Assembly (NCBI RefSeq): GCF_021729155.1
Contig: NZ_JAJQYA010000003.1
Coordinates: forward strand, 62,001-126,000
Direction of reading: 5' to 3'
DNA from: Membranihabitans marinus
GTDB taxonomy: Bacteria; Bacteroidota; Bacteroidia; Chitinophagales; Saprospiraceae
DNA length: 64,000 bases
Each line of letters opens with the position of its first letter. Position 1 is the first letter of the stretch. Positions 45,101-53,580 of this stretch are shown here, one piece after another. The notes below the pieces were generated by a model, which was not told where the DNA came from, searched no databases, and was given only the letters and a program-made list of their open reading frames with translations. The position numbers and the translations under genes are program-made.

Positions 45101-45546
45101 AAAAAGAATTCCGCGATTTCCACATGAAATTTGATTTCTTATTAACTCCTGGAGCCAATAACGGTCTAGGTGTTCATGCCCCTTTGACAGGAGATGCTGC
45201 ATACCAAGGCAAAGAATTGCAGATATTGGATAATACTGCCGGTATTTATGCCAATTTACAACCTTATCAATATCACGGTTCTTTATATGGAATTGCTCCC
45301 GCAAAGCGAGGTTTCTTAAAACCAGTAGGGGAGTGGAATAGTGAAGAAGTCATCATTAAGGGAGATCAATACAAGGTGATATTGAATGGAGAAACCATCC
45401 TGGATGTAAATATTAAAAAGGCCACTAAAAAGGGTACTTTAGACGGCAAAAAACATCCCGGGTTAAAGAGGAAAAAAGGACATATTGGATTTTTGGGCCA
45501 CGGTTCTGAAGTGAAATTTAAAAACTTGAGAATTAAAGAGCTATAA
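42178..45546 (+). CDS. Secreted HEAT-repeat protein with two DUF1080 (3-keto-disaccharide hydrolase-like) domains
   Basis: About 1122 residues from ATG at 42178, which begins a clear signal peptide ('MKKLNILLLAFLLGFGGLVHGQ'); an in-frame TTG 12 codons earlier is inside the previous gene. Residues ~30-710 are helical HEAT-like repeats. Two concanavalin-like DUF1080 domains follow: one from 'YESMFNGKDLTGWQGF' to 'GFRNIYVKEIP', one from 'FKPLFNGYNLDGWVGN' to 'KFKNLRIKEL'. DUF1080 enzymes hydrolyse 3-keto-glycosides made by Gfo/Idh/MocA oxidoreductases, so pairing with the upstream gene suggests a periplasmic oxidise-then-cleave route for a glycoside. That role is inferred. Confidence 0.88.
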   Translation: MKKLNILLLAFLLGFGGLVHGQDQRSFETKVADVLNVLPANDITSLSKSTQDLVNLGPDVVGELIELYKTVDADQRPKLEYAFSALGKYLSKSSAEIRSQFASPFIEEILKNEDEDLSRTLLEELSLFIGKDQVGQLAELLGDQKLQMPVLDIFEKFPSIENGSLIADNMSKYGNRSKFKAYKLLANPAYGQTQLVLNSRYASSYNNLGKLVMVGMAETGDEEYYSYFEDQAKSLSDEFTADAILKYSEKLAMVGQEKQAVLLLEEMYNSEENNDRNKALALKGLIQLAPTNLTAILKSALATTSQEIGVAAAHGLDLVDEATLSAVAPTLMSAPSMAKANGIRILSRRNYSGTANLAASLLKDSDAQVRGEAVIAYAIAKGKSGQKEILDFIQSNEDPHAVKSGVTALKMVTDQTNIDAVASQLNSLNSEQQTLVIPVIGMRGDQRYFDQILSIAKSQTGELQGSALKALGDLGEDTEVTPFLDLIGQLEEENLVIAQSSLDKILKNSSSKRWQGNLLTALSQTDNIKYIPFLTYLETPEALSMSKKILAGSDHKSKKVLLEKLNQWPQAELIEPIADIIDGFQFRETAFKTLMNTINGSDIADERKLLLLQKYYETIAIIDAEKAAIINAIGQYKSFYTLLILEKYFEDPSAVVQNAVAKSVMKVVMPDAQNEGGMMDSLAIKLLEKAKSVISGDESSYSAENIAVYLASLSKEEVPEYESMFNGKDLTGWQGFIANPKALKSLSGAELERKTKEANDLMNKHWWVEDGTIRFKGKGQNLVSVKNYGNFEMIVDWKIGYKGDSGIYLRGTPQVQIWDISRVDVGAQVGSGGLYNNKVHKSTPSKVADMPVGEWNHMKIRMTGEIVSVWLNGELVVDQVVMENYWDRDMAIFPTGPIELQAHGTDIGFRNIYVKEIPSGDDLLTDEEKASGFKPLFNGYNLDGWVGNKEQYKAVDGMLTVDPKASGNSGNLYTEKEFRDFHMKFDFLLTPGANNGLGVHAPLTGDAAYQGKELQILDNTAGIYANLQPYQYHGSLYGIAPAKRGFLKPVGEWNSEEVIIKGDQYKVILNGETILDVNIKKATKKGTLDGKKHPGLKRKKGHIGFLGHGSEVKFKNLRIKEL

Positions 45547-45568
45547 TTTGTCCATCATATAAAATTTA

Positions 45569-45608
45569 AAAAGAGGAAATCACCACACTGAGATTTCCTC
45601 TTTTTTTA
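45569..45608. terminator. Bidirectional terminator between converging genes
   Basis: An 11-bp stem (AAGAGGAAATC and GATTTCCTCTT) around a 10-nt loop, with a T run on the right and an A-rich left flank. It serves the DUF1080 gene and the converging Old Yellow Enzyme gene. Confidence 0.88.
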
Positions 45609-45612
45609 TGGT

Positions 45613-46698
45613 TTACTTTAACCCATTGAGGCTAGGGTAGTCGGTATAACCCTTGGCTCCTGGTGTATATAGGGTTTCTGGATCCATTGGATTTAATGTT
45701 TCGTTGTTGGCCAATCGCTGTACAAAGTCGGGATTGGATATAAATGGTCGACCAAATGCCACCAAGTCAGTCTTTCCACTGGATATAGAATCTATGGCTG
45801 TTGTTTTGTCGAATCCACCATTGTGAATCACCGTATGTTTAAATTTCGCTTTTATTGTGGCAAGGATTTCTGACATTACTGATGGCTCTACCGTACCTTG
45901 GTTGACGGTGTGAATGTAAGCTAGCCCCAATTCACCCAATTTTTCTGCGATATATGCATAGGTACTGGGTATATCGTCGTATAACGACATTTCACTGGCA
46001 GTTCCATAGGGCGAAAGGCGAATCCCAGTGCGATCTTTACCGATAGCAGAAGCTACTTTGTCGGCGACTTCTAGTACAAATCTCGCTCTGTTTTCTATGC
46101 TTCCACCATAATCATCTGTTCTTTGATTGGTAGCTGGATTTAGAAATTGTTGGATTAAGTAGCCATTGGCACCGTGTAATTCCACTCCGTCAAATCCCGC
46201 TTCGATAGCATTGATGGATGCTTGTACAAATTCTTGTTCTGCTTGGAGAATTTCTTCTGTCGTCATAGCTTTGGGGGAAGGATAATCTTGCATTCCCGCT
46301 TCGTCAGTATACATCTGTCCCTTCATTGGTATGGCCGAGGGGGCCAAGATGGAAGCATTTTTTTCCATATTCAAAGGATGGGATACTCGTCCAGTATGCA
46401 TAATTTGGAGAAAAATTTTAGACCCTTGTTTATGTACGGAAGTCGTGATTTTTTTCCATCCTTCGATTTGCTCTTGATTATAAATACCGGGAATACGGGC
46501 ATATCCCAACCCATTAGGTGAAGGAGCAGTGCCTTCTGTAATAATGAGTCCAGCAGTGCTGCGTTGTCGATAATATTCTGCCATCAGTTCATTGGGAATA
46601 TTGCTGATGGCTCGAGATCTCGTCATTGGAGCCATAACTATTTTGTTGTCCAATGAAATTTGGCCCATTGTAAAGGGTTGAAAAAGTTGATTTTCCAT
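45613..46698 (-). CDS. Old Yellow Enzyme-family alkene reductase
   Basis: 361 residues, FMN-dependent TIM barrel. 'NKIVMAPMTRSRA' at the N-terminus, the substrate-anion pair His175/Asn178 with Tyr180 in 'HGANGYLIQQFLNPATNQRTDDYGGS', and 'VIHNGGFD...DLVAFGRPFISNPDF' at the phosphate site match NemA-type reductases. They reduce activated C=C bonds of enones, nitroesters and maleimides. It lies 88 bp downstream of a MarR-type gene on the same strand, with a candidate MarR site in between, suggesting induction by an electrophile. Confidence 0.94.
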   Translation of the reverse strand: MENQLFQPFTMGQISLDNKIVMAPMTRSRAISNIPNELMAEYYRQRSTAGLIITEGTAPSPNGLGYARIPGIYNQEQIEGWKKITTSVHKQGSKIFLQIMHTGRVSHPLNMEKNASILAPSAIPMKGQMYTDEAGMQDYPSPKAMTTEEILQAEQEFVQASINAIEAGFDGVELHGANGYLIQQFLNPATNQRTDDYGGSIENRARFVLEVADKVASAIGKDRTGIRLSPYGTASEMSLYDDIPSTYAYIAEKLGELGLAYIHTVNQGTVEPSVMSEILATIKAKFKHTVIHNGGFDKTTAIDSISSGKTDLVAFGRPFISNPDFVQRLANNETLNPMDPETLYTPGAKGYTDYPSLNGLK

Positions 46699-46761
46699 GA
46701 TGAAAATGTTTAAAGGAATTAAGAGTTATTAAATGATAATATTGACGGTTGATTTATTTGC

Positions 46762-46776
46762 TTGTACATACAAATA
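46762..46776. promoter_or_regulatory. Candidate MarR operator upstream of the Old Yellow Enzyme gene
   Basis: TTGTACATACAAATA, differing by one base from TTGTATATACAAATA at 47238-47252. The core is a near-perfect palindrome (TTGTAyATACAA), 64 bp upstream of the reductase start. Confidence 0.55.
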
Positions 46777-46786
46777 TTATTCGTTT

Positions 46787-47215
46787 TTAATCGTTCAACT
46801 TGTGAATAGCATCTTGTAGGTTTTGAATCAATTCACTGCCTTTGTCCTTGCCGAGTATATTCATATATTGATTTTCTAAATCATTCCATATTTGTTTGAC
46901 TTCATCGTGGATAGCCAGACCAGCATCGGTGGGATAAACTTCAGTAGTCCGACCCACTTGTTGACGTTTTAATAGCCCTCTATGTTCCATTTTTTCGATG
47001 AATCTAGTCAGGGTAGAAGGGGCCAGTTGCATTATTTGACTCAATTCTTTGGGCAAAATTCCCGGACTATCGTTGACCGTCATCAACAATACTGCATAGG
47101 ATGAAGAAAGCCCCAAGGGACTAAAAGCTTCATCGGCTTTTTTGCTCATGGTTCGCGCCATTGCATTGCTTAAATAGTAAAGGCATTGACAGTATTTTTG
47201 ACCACAATTTTCCAT
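46787..47215 (-). CDS. MarR-family transcriptional regulator
   Basis: 142 residues. The winged helix spans ~50-105 ('GILPKELSQIMQLAPSTLTRFIEKMEHRGLLKRQQVGRTTEVYPTDAG'), flanked by the dimerisation helices. The N-terminus has closely spaced cysteines ('ENCGQKYCQCLYY'), which could sense electrophiles or oxidants as in other MarR repressors; this is inference. It is immediately upstream of the alkene reductase, and matching candidate operators precede both genes, consistent with autoregulation and control of the reductase. Confidence 0.9.
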   Translation of the reverse strand: MENCGQKYCQCLYYLSNAMARTMSKKADEAFSPLGLSSSYAVLLMTVNDSPGILPKELSQIMQLAPSTLTRFIEKMEHRGLLKRQQVGRTTEVYPTDAGLAIHDEVKQIWNDLENQYMNILGKDKGSELIQNLQDAIHKLND

Positions 47216-47237
47216 TGTATTGAAATTATAATGTTTG

Positions 47238-47252
47238 TTGTATATACAAATA
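47238..47252. promoter_or_regulatory. Candidate MarR operator upstream of the marR-type gene
   Basis: TTGTATATACAAATA; TTGTATATACAA is a perfect 12-bp palindrome. It lies 23 bp before the regulator start and is nearly identical to the site before the reductase. Confidence 0.55.
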
Positions 47253-47608
47253 AATCAACTTTCCCTCTAACAACAGAATTTTGGATTTTGTTTAAAGATT
47301 TATAGCTGTAATAATTGATTTTAGGTGTAATGTACTGATTATGGGACTTATAAGATGTTTGTTTTTTTATCCATTTTATTTATTGAATCTCTTATATGAA
47401 CTGCAAAGAGGAGTTGTTACTCAAAAGATATTTCATTGTGTAATCGTTATTATGAAGGAAGATATGTTATGATTCAAAATCCTTATTTCATTTGAGTATT
47501 GGTCATTGTCCTCATCATGTAAATATGATAAAGAATGACAAAAATCTTTCATGCCTAGGCAGCTGAAGATACGGTTGAAATTAATGCTAACCAAGTGGGC
47601 CAATAAAT
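47253..47608. other. Intergenic region, nothing recognised
   Basis: About 350 AT-rich bases between the guaB-type gene's 3' end and the MarR gene's promoter. No reading frame, repeat or convincing terminator seen. Confidence 0.4.
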
Positions 47609-49108
47609 CTACTGAGAGGTATTGGTTTTAACCAAAACATCGTGAGCTCCTCCTTCGATAATACTGGTGGAAGACACCAAGGTGATTTTGGCATTTTGTT
47701 TTAGTTCTTCAAGGTTAGAAGACCCGCAACTACTGATGGTTGATTTTATTTTAACAATGGTTTTGTTAAGGTTTTCTTTGAGTTTCCCAGCGTAGGGTAC
47801 ATAGCTATCTACACCTTCTTCAAATTTGAGAGCGTCGTCTTCACCCTGATCATAGCGTTGCCAGTTTCGAGCTCTATTCGATCCTTCACCCCAATATTCT
47901 TTGTAATAACTTCCTTCAATTTTTACTTTTTTGGTAGGGCTTTCGTCAAATCGAGCAAAATATCTTCCCATCATCAAAAAGTCAGCTCCCATAGCTAGGG
48001 CAAGAACCATGTGATAATCTTGGACAATTCCTCCATCGCTACAGATGGGGATATAAACACCGTGTTTTTCAAAATATTGATCTCTGGCTTTAGCCACATC
48101 GATCAAAGCTGTGGCTTGACCTCGTCCTATCCCTTTTTGCTCTCTGGTAATGCAAATGGATCCACCACCAATACCTACTTTTATAAAATCGGCTCCAGCA
48201 TTGGCTAGATATTCAAATCCATCGGCATCGATGATATTCCCCGCCCCTACTTTGATGTGATCACCATAGGTTTTCTTGATATATTGAATGGTTTCTGCCT
48301 GCCATTCCGAGTAGCCATCAGAAGAGTCAATACACAGAATATCGGCTCCTGCGTTGAGCAATGCTGGTACGCGTTCTTTGTAGTCTTTGGTATTGATACC
48401 TGCTCCCACTAAAAATTTTTTGTGATTGTCCAACAATTCATTGGGATTCAATTTATGGGAGTCGTAATCCTTTCGAAAAACAAAGCTGTCGAGATGTCCA
48501 TTGGCATCTACTATGGGTAGACAATTGAGTTTGTGTTTCCAAATTTTATCATTGGCTTCTCTCAATGTTGTACCAGAAGTGGAGATGATCAATTCGGATA
48601 GTGGTGTCATATATTTTTCCACCAAGTCATGAGGATTGGTCTTGACTGGATGGAAATCTCTACTGGTTAGTAGTCCAATCAGCTTGCCGGTAGAACTGCC
48701 ATCCTCGGTAATACCTATGGTAGAGAATCCTGTAGATTGCTTAATTCGCAATGCATCTCCTATGGTAGAAGTGGGGCCTAGATTGGCTCTACTCTTTACA
48801 AATCCCGCTTTATGGGATTTTACCTTAAGGATCATTTCTGTTTGTGATTTGATGGATTGAGAACCGTAGATAAAGGATAGTCCACCGTTTTGGGCCAAGG
48901 CTACGGCTAGATGATTGTCTGAAACCGACTGCATAATAGCAGATACAAAAGGTACATTTAATTCAATTTCAGGTTTTTGGTCTTTTTTGAATTTGACCAA
49001 TGGGGCTTTTAATATAATATTTTCTTGATTATGTTCCTTTTTAGTTAAACCGGGAATAAGCAAGTATTCATTAAAAGTTCTCGAAACATCGTTAAGTATG
49101 ATAGCCAT
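47609..49108 (-). CDS. guaB: IMP dehydrogenase, alternative-type
   Basis: 499 residues. TIM-barrel IMP dehydrogenase with an inserted CBS pair (~105-215). The catalytic loop is '[19 protein letters not shown]' with Cys319, and Asp261 ('CIDSSDGYS') binds the ribose. It oxidises IMP to XMP, committing to GMP synthesis. The N-terminus ('[21 protein letters not shown]') and C-terminal '[22 protein letters not shown]...[13 protein letters not shown]' follow a distinct IMPDH subgroup, not the standard 'LTFDDVLLVP' type; whether a standard paralogue exists elsewhere cannot be seen. A consensus -7 element lies 24 bp upstream. Confidence 0.9.
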   Translation of the reverse strand: MAIILNDVSRTFNEYLLIPGLTKKEHNQENIILKAPLVKFKKDQKPEIELNVPFVSAIMQSVSDNHLAVALAQNGGLSFIYGSQSIKSQTEMILKVKSHKAGFVKSRANLGPTSTIGDALRIKQSTGFSTIGITEDGSSTGKLIGLLTSRDFHPVKTNPHDLVEKYMTPLSELIISTSGTTLREANDKIWKHKLNCLPIVDANGHLDSFVFRKDYDSHKLNPNELLDNHKKFLVGAGINTKDYKERVPALLNAGADILCIDSSDGYSEWQAETIQYIKKTYGDHIKVGAGNIIDADGFEYLANAGADFIKVGIGGGSICITREQKGIGRGQATALIDVAKARDQYFEKHGVYIPICSDGGIVQDYHMVLALAMGADFLMMGRYFARFDESPTKKVKIEGSYYKEYWGEGSNRARNWQRYDQGEDDALKFEEGVDSYVPYAGKLKENLNKTIVKIKSTISSCGSSNLEELKQNAKITLVSSTSIIEGGAHDVLVKTNTSQ

Positions 49109-49131
49109 GGTATTTGATTTTTTGAATCACG

Positions 49132-49139
49132 CAAATATA
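49132..49139 (-). promoter_or_regulatory. Candidate -7 promoter element of guaB
   Basis: On the minus strand TATATTTG is an exact match to the Bacteroidetes -7 consensus TAnnTTTG, 24-31 nt before the start codon. No clear -33 TTG at the usual spacing. Confidence 0.4.
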
Positions 49140-49495
49140 GGTCAACCCAGTCTTTATTTGGGTGAACCTCAGTCTAGATTTTTGATTATTTTTAAAATAA
49201 ATCTTTAATTCTTTGACTTACCGAAGGTTTAATCGATTTCATAATGTGGTTTTGACTCCGTTTTCCTTGTTAAATTTGGTATAACAACAGTCGGCATTGA
49301 AAAATGTTATTGGTTTTTTGAGATATTGAAGACTTGTCCAATGGTGAGTTTATGGATAAAATATCTTTTCCCTTTTATATGAATACCAAATGCATTTCGT
49401 ATAATTTCAATATTGGGAAATAGATAAGAGTTAATACGACAGCAAATGGTTTAAGACCATCACATCTGTTGATCTTATAGATTTTTATTCAAAGA
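49140..49495. other. Intergenic region, little recognised
   Basis: About 355 AT-rich bases. ATACCAAATGCATTTCGTAT near 49384-49402 loosely resembles the inverted repeat family at 8497 (there ATACCAAATACGTTT on the minus strand). No gene or terminator seen. Confidence 0.35.
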
Positions 49496-50380
49496 TTATT
49501 GATAAAAGGCAGCCAATTCAGGACTTAGTGAAGTGATGGGACGAATATAAATATCTTTATAATATACCTCTGCGGCTTCACTCTGAATTTGGATTTGACC
49601 TTTTAACATAGGGATAGCCTGATCGCCGTCCATATATCTAGAATCTTTTAGGACCATGACGACTTCTCCATTGACAATATGGATACTTTTGTTTTCAAAA
49701 CAAATGAGTTCTATTTCATTCCATTCCCCAGATGGTTTTTCATTATTTACGCTGCGCAAACAATAGCCTGGATAATCGCTTCCCTCACCCAAGGATATAA
49801 AATCTTGCCCGGTGTCGGCCACTGGATTCATGATGTATTCTGGAATAAGGGCTTTAACATCTATAGCCGATGTCGCTTGGCTCCAATAGTCACCCATGTG
49901 GCCTTCCATTATTTGAAATTCTTGAGAAAGCTTCCACGACCTCCATCCTTCAGCCCCATGTGGACCTATAGAATGGTACATTATTCCTGAATCTTTTAGT
50001 AGTTTCTTTCTCGGATGATATTTGATATCTCCCCATTTTACTTTTAATTTAAGATGGTAATTTTCATAAGCCTCTTTGGTAGTAATGCAACCATATATTT
50101 CACCACTTATTCTGAGGATACACTCATCATCTTCTTGGGATGTGGTGAAGACTTGGTATTCATCGTTTTTATTGAGTCCTATTGGTTGTATTTCTTGACC
50201 ATGATCATCCAGTAAGATTTCGTCATCATATCCTTCTGGATATCTAAAGCTCAAGTAATTTTCCCATTGACTGAGGTCTTTGTCCAATAAATTTGTCCAT
50301 TCAACATCGGGTTCTGAATTACAGGACAGTAAATGAAGGAAAAATAAGAACACTGAGGCGAGGCGATAATTAAAGTACAT
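49496..50380 (-). CDS. DUF1080-family lipoprotein (3-keto-disaccharide hydrolase-like)
   Basis: 294 residues. A lipoprotein signal with lipobox LLSC (~17-20) anchors it outside the cytoplasm. The rest is a single DUF1080 domain of concanavalin-like fold: 'WTNLLDKDLSQWENYLS', 'YENYHLKLKVKWG', 'DSGIMYHSIGPHGAEGWRSWKLSQEFQIMEGHMGDYW', 'GEWNEIELICFENKSIHIVNGEVVMVLKD', 'IQIQSEAAEVYYKDIYIRPI'. Proteins of this domain cleave 3-keto-glycosides. It is a solitary gene 4 kb from the HEAT/DUF1080 protein, so both may serve the same glycoside route. Confidence 0.88.
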   Translation of the reverse strand: MYFNYRLASVFLFFLHLLSCNSEPDVEWTNLLDKDLSQWENYLSFRYPEGYDDEILLDDHGQEIQPIGLNKNDEYQVFTTSQEDDECILRISGEIYGCITTKEAYENYHLKLKVKWGDIKYHPRKKLLKDSGIMYHSIGPHGAEGWRSWKLSQEFQIMEGHMGDYWSQATSAIDVKALIPEYIMNPVADTGQDFISLGEGSDYPGYCLRSVNNEKPSGEWNEIELICFENKSIHIVNGEVVMVLKDSRYMDGDQAIPMLKGQIQIQSEAAEVYYKDIYIRPITSLSPELAAFYQ

Positions 50381-50609
50381 GGGTCTAGTTATTTATTACA
50401 AATATATCACGAATGGCGACAATCTTAGACCATTGCCAATATTATATGGTGTAAGTCGTATCATTCCTTTGCCTGTTTTTCATGTTTGGACCTTAATTTT
50501 CGCACTATTACTTGATCTATTCAATCTAAGATTATGTTTTAATTCAAAAATTATAGTTTGAATCTACATATTATATTGCAACCTATTTGAGGTTTTGTTA
50601 TATATGAAT

Positions 50610-50638
50610 AAAAATGTCCGATCTAAAAAGACCGGACA
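50610..50638 (-). terminator. Terminator of the MDR reductase gene
   Basis: On the minus strand TGTCCGGTCT pairs with AGATCGGACA (one mismatch) around a short T-rich loop, followed by a T run. It lies ~40 nt past the stop codon. Confidence 0.7.
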
Positions 50639-50679
50639 GATATTAATGGTATATTATTAACTAGGTATATCGCGGTAAT

Positions 50680-51675
50680 TTATATGGTTACAACCATTTT
50701 TCCTTTATTTTTTCCTTCAAATAAGTCGATAAAAGCTTGGGGTATCATATCAAAGCCCTCAACTATGGTTTCGTTGTAAGTTAATTTGCCTTCGGCCATC
50801 CAGGTTGCTATTTGTTGCATGGCTTCTGGAAATTTAGGTGCAAAGTCTCTGACCACAAATCCCTGCATTAAGGCACTTTTTTTAATTAGGAAGGGCTGGA
50901 CGGCGATGCTCATAGGACGTGATATTTCATTGTAAATAGCAATTGAACCGCAAATGATCAGTCGAGCAAAGGAATTGATATGGAAGAATACGACTTCTGA
51001 AATATTGCCACCTACGTTATCGAAATAAACATCGATGCCGTTGGGGCAGGCTTTGGCAATGTCTTTATTGAGATCTTCAGCCGTTTTATAATTAATGGCT
51101 TCATCAAATCCAAATTGACTTTTTAATAATTCCACCTTTTCGTCTGAGCCTGCGGTACCCACCACACGACATCCTAAGATTTTGCAAATTTGACCTGCTA
51201 CACTTCCCACTGCCTCTGCTGCACCCGATATAAATACCGTTTCACCAGGTTTTGGTTTTCCTATTTCGCTTAAGCCGAGATAGGCTGTGAGTCCAGTTAG
51301 TCCAAGAATGCCCAGGTATGCCGTCAATGGTGCTTGTTGTCCATCGACTTTTCTGAGTCCACTACCATCAGATGACTGGTATTCGGACCAAGGAAGTAAT
51401 CCAAATACGTAATCTCCCTTGGAATAGTTATCATTTCTTGATTCAATGACTTCGGCAATCATTCCTGAGCTAAGTGGTTTACCCAACTCAAAGGGCGGAA
51501 GATAAGATTTGGCATCGCTCATTCTTCCACGGAGATATGGATCTACCGAAACATGGATGGCTTTGAGTAGTACTTCTCCAGGCCCCACTACTGGCAATGG
51601 AGTAATTATAGATTTAAAGTCCGTTAACTTTGGTTTGCCAACTGGACGTTGATTTAAAATGATGGTTTGTGGCAT
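50680..51675 (-). CDS. Zinc-independent MDR-family NADP-dependent oxidoreductase
   Basis: 331 residues. A medium-chain reductase of the leukotriene B4 dehydrogenase/prostaglandin reductase type: N-terminal 'MPQTIILNQRPVGKP', 'HVSVDPYLRGRMSD', the central 'LGLTGLTAYLGL', cofactor loop 'VFISGAAEAVGSVAGQICKILGCRVVGTAGSDEKVELL', and 'DVYFDNVGGNISEVVFFHINSFARLIICGSIAIYN'. The usual GAAGAVG loop reads GAAEAVG. It reduces alpha,beta-unsaturated carbonyls with NADPH. Single gene. Confidence 0.93.
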   Translation of the reverse strand: MPQTIILNQRPVGKPKLTDFKSIITPLPVVGPGEVLLKAIHVSVDPYLRGRMSDAKSYLPPFELGKPLSSGMIAEVIESRNDNYSKGDYVFGLLPWSEYQSSDGSGLRKVDGQQAPLTAYLGILGLTGLTAYLGLSEIGKPKPGETVFISGAAEAVGSVAGQICKILGCRVVGTAGSDEKVELLKSQFGFDEAINYKTAEDLNKDIAKACPNGIDVYFDNVGGNISEVVFFHINSFARLIICGSIAIYNEISRPMSIAVQPFLIKKSALMQGFVVRDFAPKFPEAMQQIATWMAEGKLTYNETIVEGFDMIPQAFIDLFEGKNKGKMVVTI

Positions 51676-52549
51676 TGAATTTACATTTTGTCTAAAGTTG
51701 TGATATCATTTATCTTCTTCTTTAACACATATTGAGATAAAATTATTTTCTCAATTCTAAATCATGAGTAGATTAAATAAAAATTATAAGTCGATGTAAA
51801 AAATATAATAGGTTTATAATTGACCTTCTACTTCATCATAGAAAATTGGGATTAGTTGTAAATAAGGAGGTCGTTTGATATTTTAATTATGTAAGTGAAA
51901 GGTTATAAAAAGATTTCTTCATTCTAGTCAATGGTGTTTTTGAGGTAGTCTAGTTTGAAAAACGGTTAACCCATTGATAAGAAGGCATAGAAATAGTTTT
52001 TTAGAAAGATGTTATTTTATATCAATTAAAATATTTACTGCTATTATGAAGTTTAAATAGTTGATATGTAATTATTTATGTGTCTCTTTTGTTCAGATTA
52101 TTTCGTTTGAATAGCTTTAGTTGTAGTGGACCATTGAATGGAAATTCATTTTAGAGGCTAATAAATAACTAACTAAAGGCTAGAGATTTGAGTTTAAAAT
52201 AAAATGACTACTATATCTATAGGGTGAATTAAAGATGTATGAATAAGGGGGTTTTGAAAATATTGTAAAAAATTTCAAAAAAATACCTGAAGTTATAATT
52301 TTCGATATAGGTATATGTGTAATTTTTAAGTGTCTAATTTACAGTCAAATAAATGAGTTTGCTATTAGAGGGTGTGGTAGAAATGAAATTTTAAATAGCG
52401 ATAAATGTAGATTTAAGACATAAAACATTTATAGAATAGTGAACATTTTGGAATAATATTAATAACTTTCCACTCAGAACAATAAAATAGATGCAATCTT
52501 GGTGTTGGCGAAGGAAGGGAATTATGGTGATACAAAATGCAGTAAATAG
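51676..52549. other. Long AT-rich intergenic region, nothing recognised
   Basis: 874 bases between divergent genes. Very AT-rich, no credible frame on either strand, no hairpin-array module and no convincing inverted repeat. It may be decayed coding sequence, but I see no trace that identifies it. Confidence 0.45.
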
Positions 52550-53308
52550 ATGATAGTGGATACTCATGCTCATTTATATGTGCAGCAATTTGAGGAGGAT
52601 ATTGAAGATGTTATTGCTAGAGCAGTTGCCGCTGGGGTTGAAAAGATTTATTTACCTAATATTAACGTTGACTCCATTGATAACTTGTTTAATTTGTGCG
52701 ACAAATACCCTCAAATGATGTTTCCCATGTTGGGATTACATCCTGGAGAGGTAAAGGCCAATTATCGAGAGGAGTTGTCCAAGATTGAGAAGTTATTGGA
52801 TCTTCGTAAGATATATGCAATAGGAGAAATTGGTACTGATGCATATTGGGATAAGACATATTTAAAAGAGCAGGAAGATGCTTTTAATATACAATGTCAA
52901 TGGGCGATTGAACGAAATTTGCCTATTGTCATTCACGCTAGGGATAGTTTGGATTGGCAAATTGATTTAGTAGAAAAATTTAATGGCCAGTTGTCGGGAA
53001 TTTTTCATTGTTTTACTGGTAATGCAGACCAGGCACAGCGAATAATTGACAATGGTTTTTATTTGGGAATTGGTGGAGTGGTGACATTTAAGAATGGAGG
53101 TTTAGATAAAGTTTTAAACTCTGAAATATTGTCTCACTTGGTTTTGGAAACTGATTCACCGTATTTGGCGCCTACTCCATATCGAGGAAAGCGTAATGAA
53201 AGTGCTTATTTAGCCAATATTCTAAAGAGGATATCAGAGGTGATAGGAGTAAGTGAAGAAGAGGTTGAAAGAGTAACGACGTTAAATGCAGATAAAATTT
53301 TCAATTAA
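52550..53308 (+). CDS. TatD-family metal-dependent hydrolase/DNase
   Basis: 252 residues, amidohydrolase TIM barrel. Metal ligands: 'DTHAHL' (His6, His8), Glu in 'GEIGTDAYWD' (the Asp is kept but the usual LDYY is altered), His in 'PIVIHARDS', His in 'IFHCFTG', and Asp in 'ETDSPYLAPTPYRGKRNE'. TatD proteins are 3'-5' nucleases linked to DNA repair and RNA or D-aminoacyl-tRNA quality control. It is followed by a tRNA gene and the Exb operon. Confidence 0.93.
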   Translation: MIVDTHAHLYVQQFEEDIEDVIARAVAAGVEKIYLPNINVDSIDNLFNLCDKYPQMMFPMLGLHPGEVKANYREELSKIEKLLDLRKIYAIGEIGTDAYWDKTYLKEQEDAFNIQCQWAIERNLPIVIHARDSLDWQIDLVEKFNGQLSGIFHCFTGNADQAQRIIDNGFYLGIGGVVTFKNGGLDKVLNSEILSHLVLETDSPYLAPTPYRGKRNESAYLANILKRISEVIGVSEEEVERVTTLNADKIFN

Positions 53309-53450
53309 TATTCCTTTTTATATGAATATTTAAAAGGAAAACCATATTTTTTGATTTTTTATAAGAGAACTAGGATCAAAAATAAATTTTGATAATAGAA
53401 CAAGTTTTATAATTTTTGTACCACAGGTGAATGCACTTGAGGATTTGAAA

Positions 53451-53538
53451 GGAGAGTTGGCCGAGTGGTCGAAGGCGCACGCCTGGAAAGTGTGTATACT
53501 CCAAAAGGGTATCGAGGGTTCGAATCCCTCACTCTCCG
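53451..53538 (+). tRNA. tRNA-Ser (anticodon GGA)
   Basis: An 88-nt class II tRNA. The acceptor stem pairs GGAGAGT with ACTCTCC, discriminator G. The anticodon loop CTGGAAA lies between CACGC and GTGTG, giving anticodon GGA (reads UCC/UCU). A long variable arm (TACTCCAAAAGGGTA) and a T-arm (GAGGG TTCGAAT CCCTC) are present. CCA is not encoded. Length and variable arm confirm serine. Confidence 0.96.
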
Positions 53539-53580
53539 CTGTGAAATGTAATTTTATTTTGAAAAATATTCGTTAAAAAA

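Noticed and set aside
53451-53538. Selenocysteine tRNA, because of the long variable arm
   Set aside because: The anticodon is GGA and the acceptor and arm lengths fit a normal class II tRNA-Ser.
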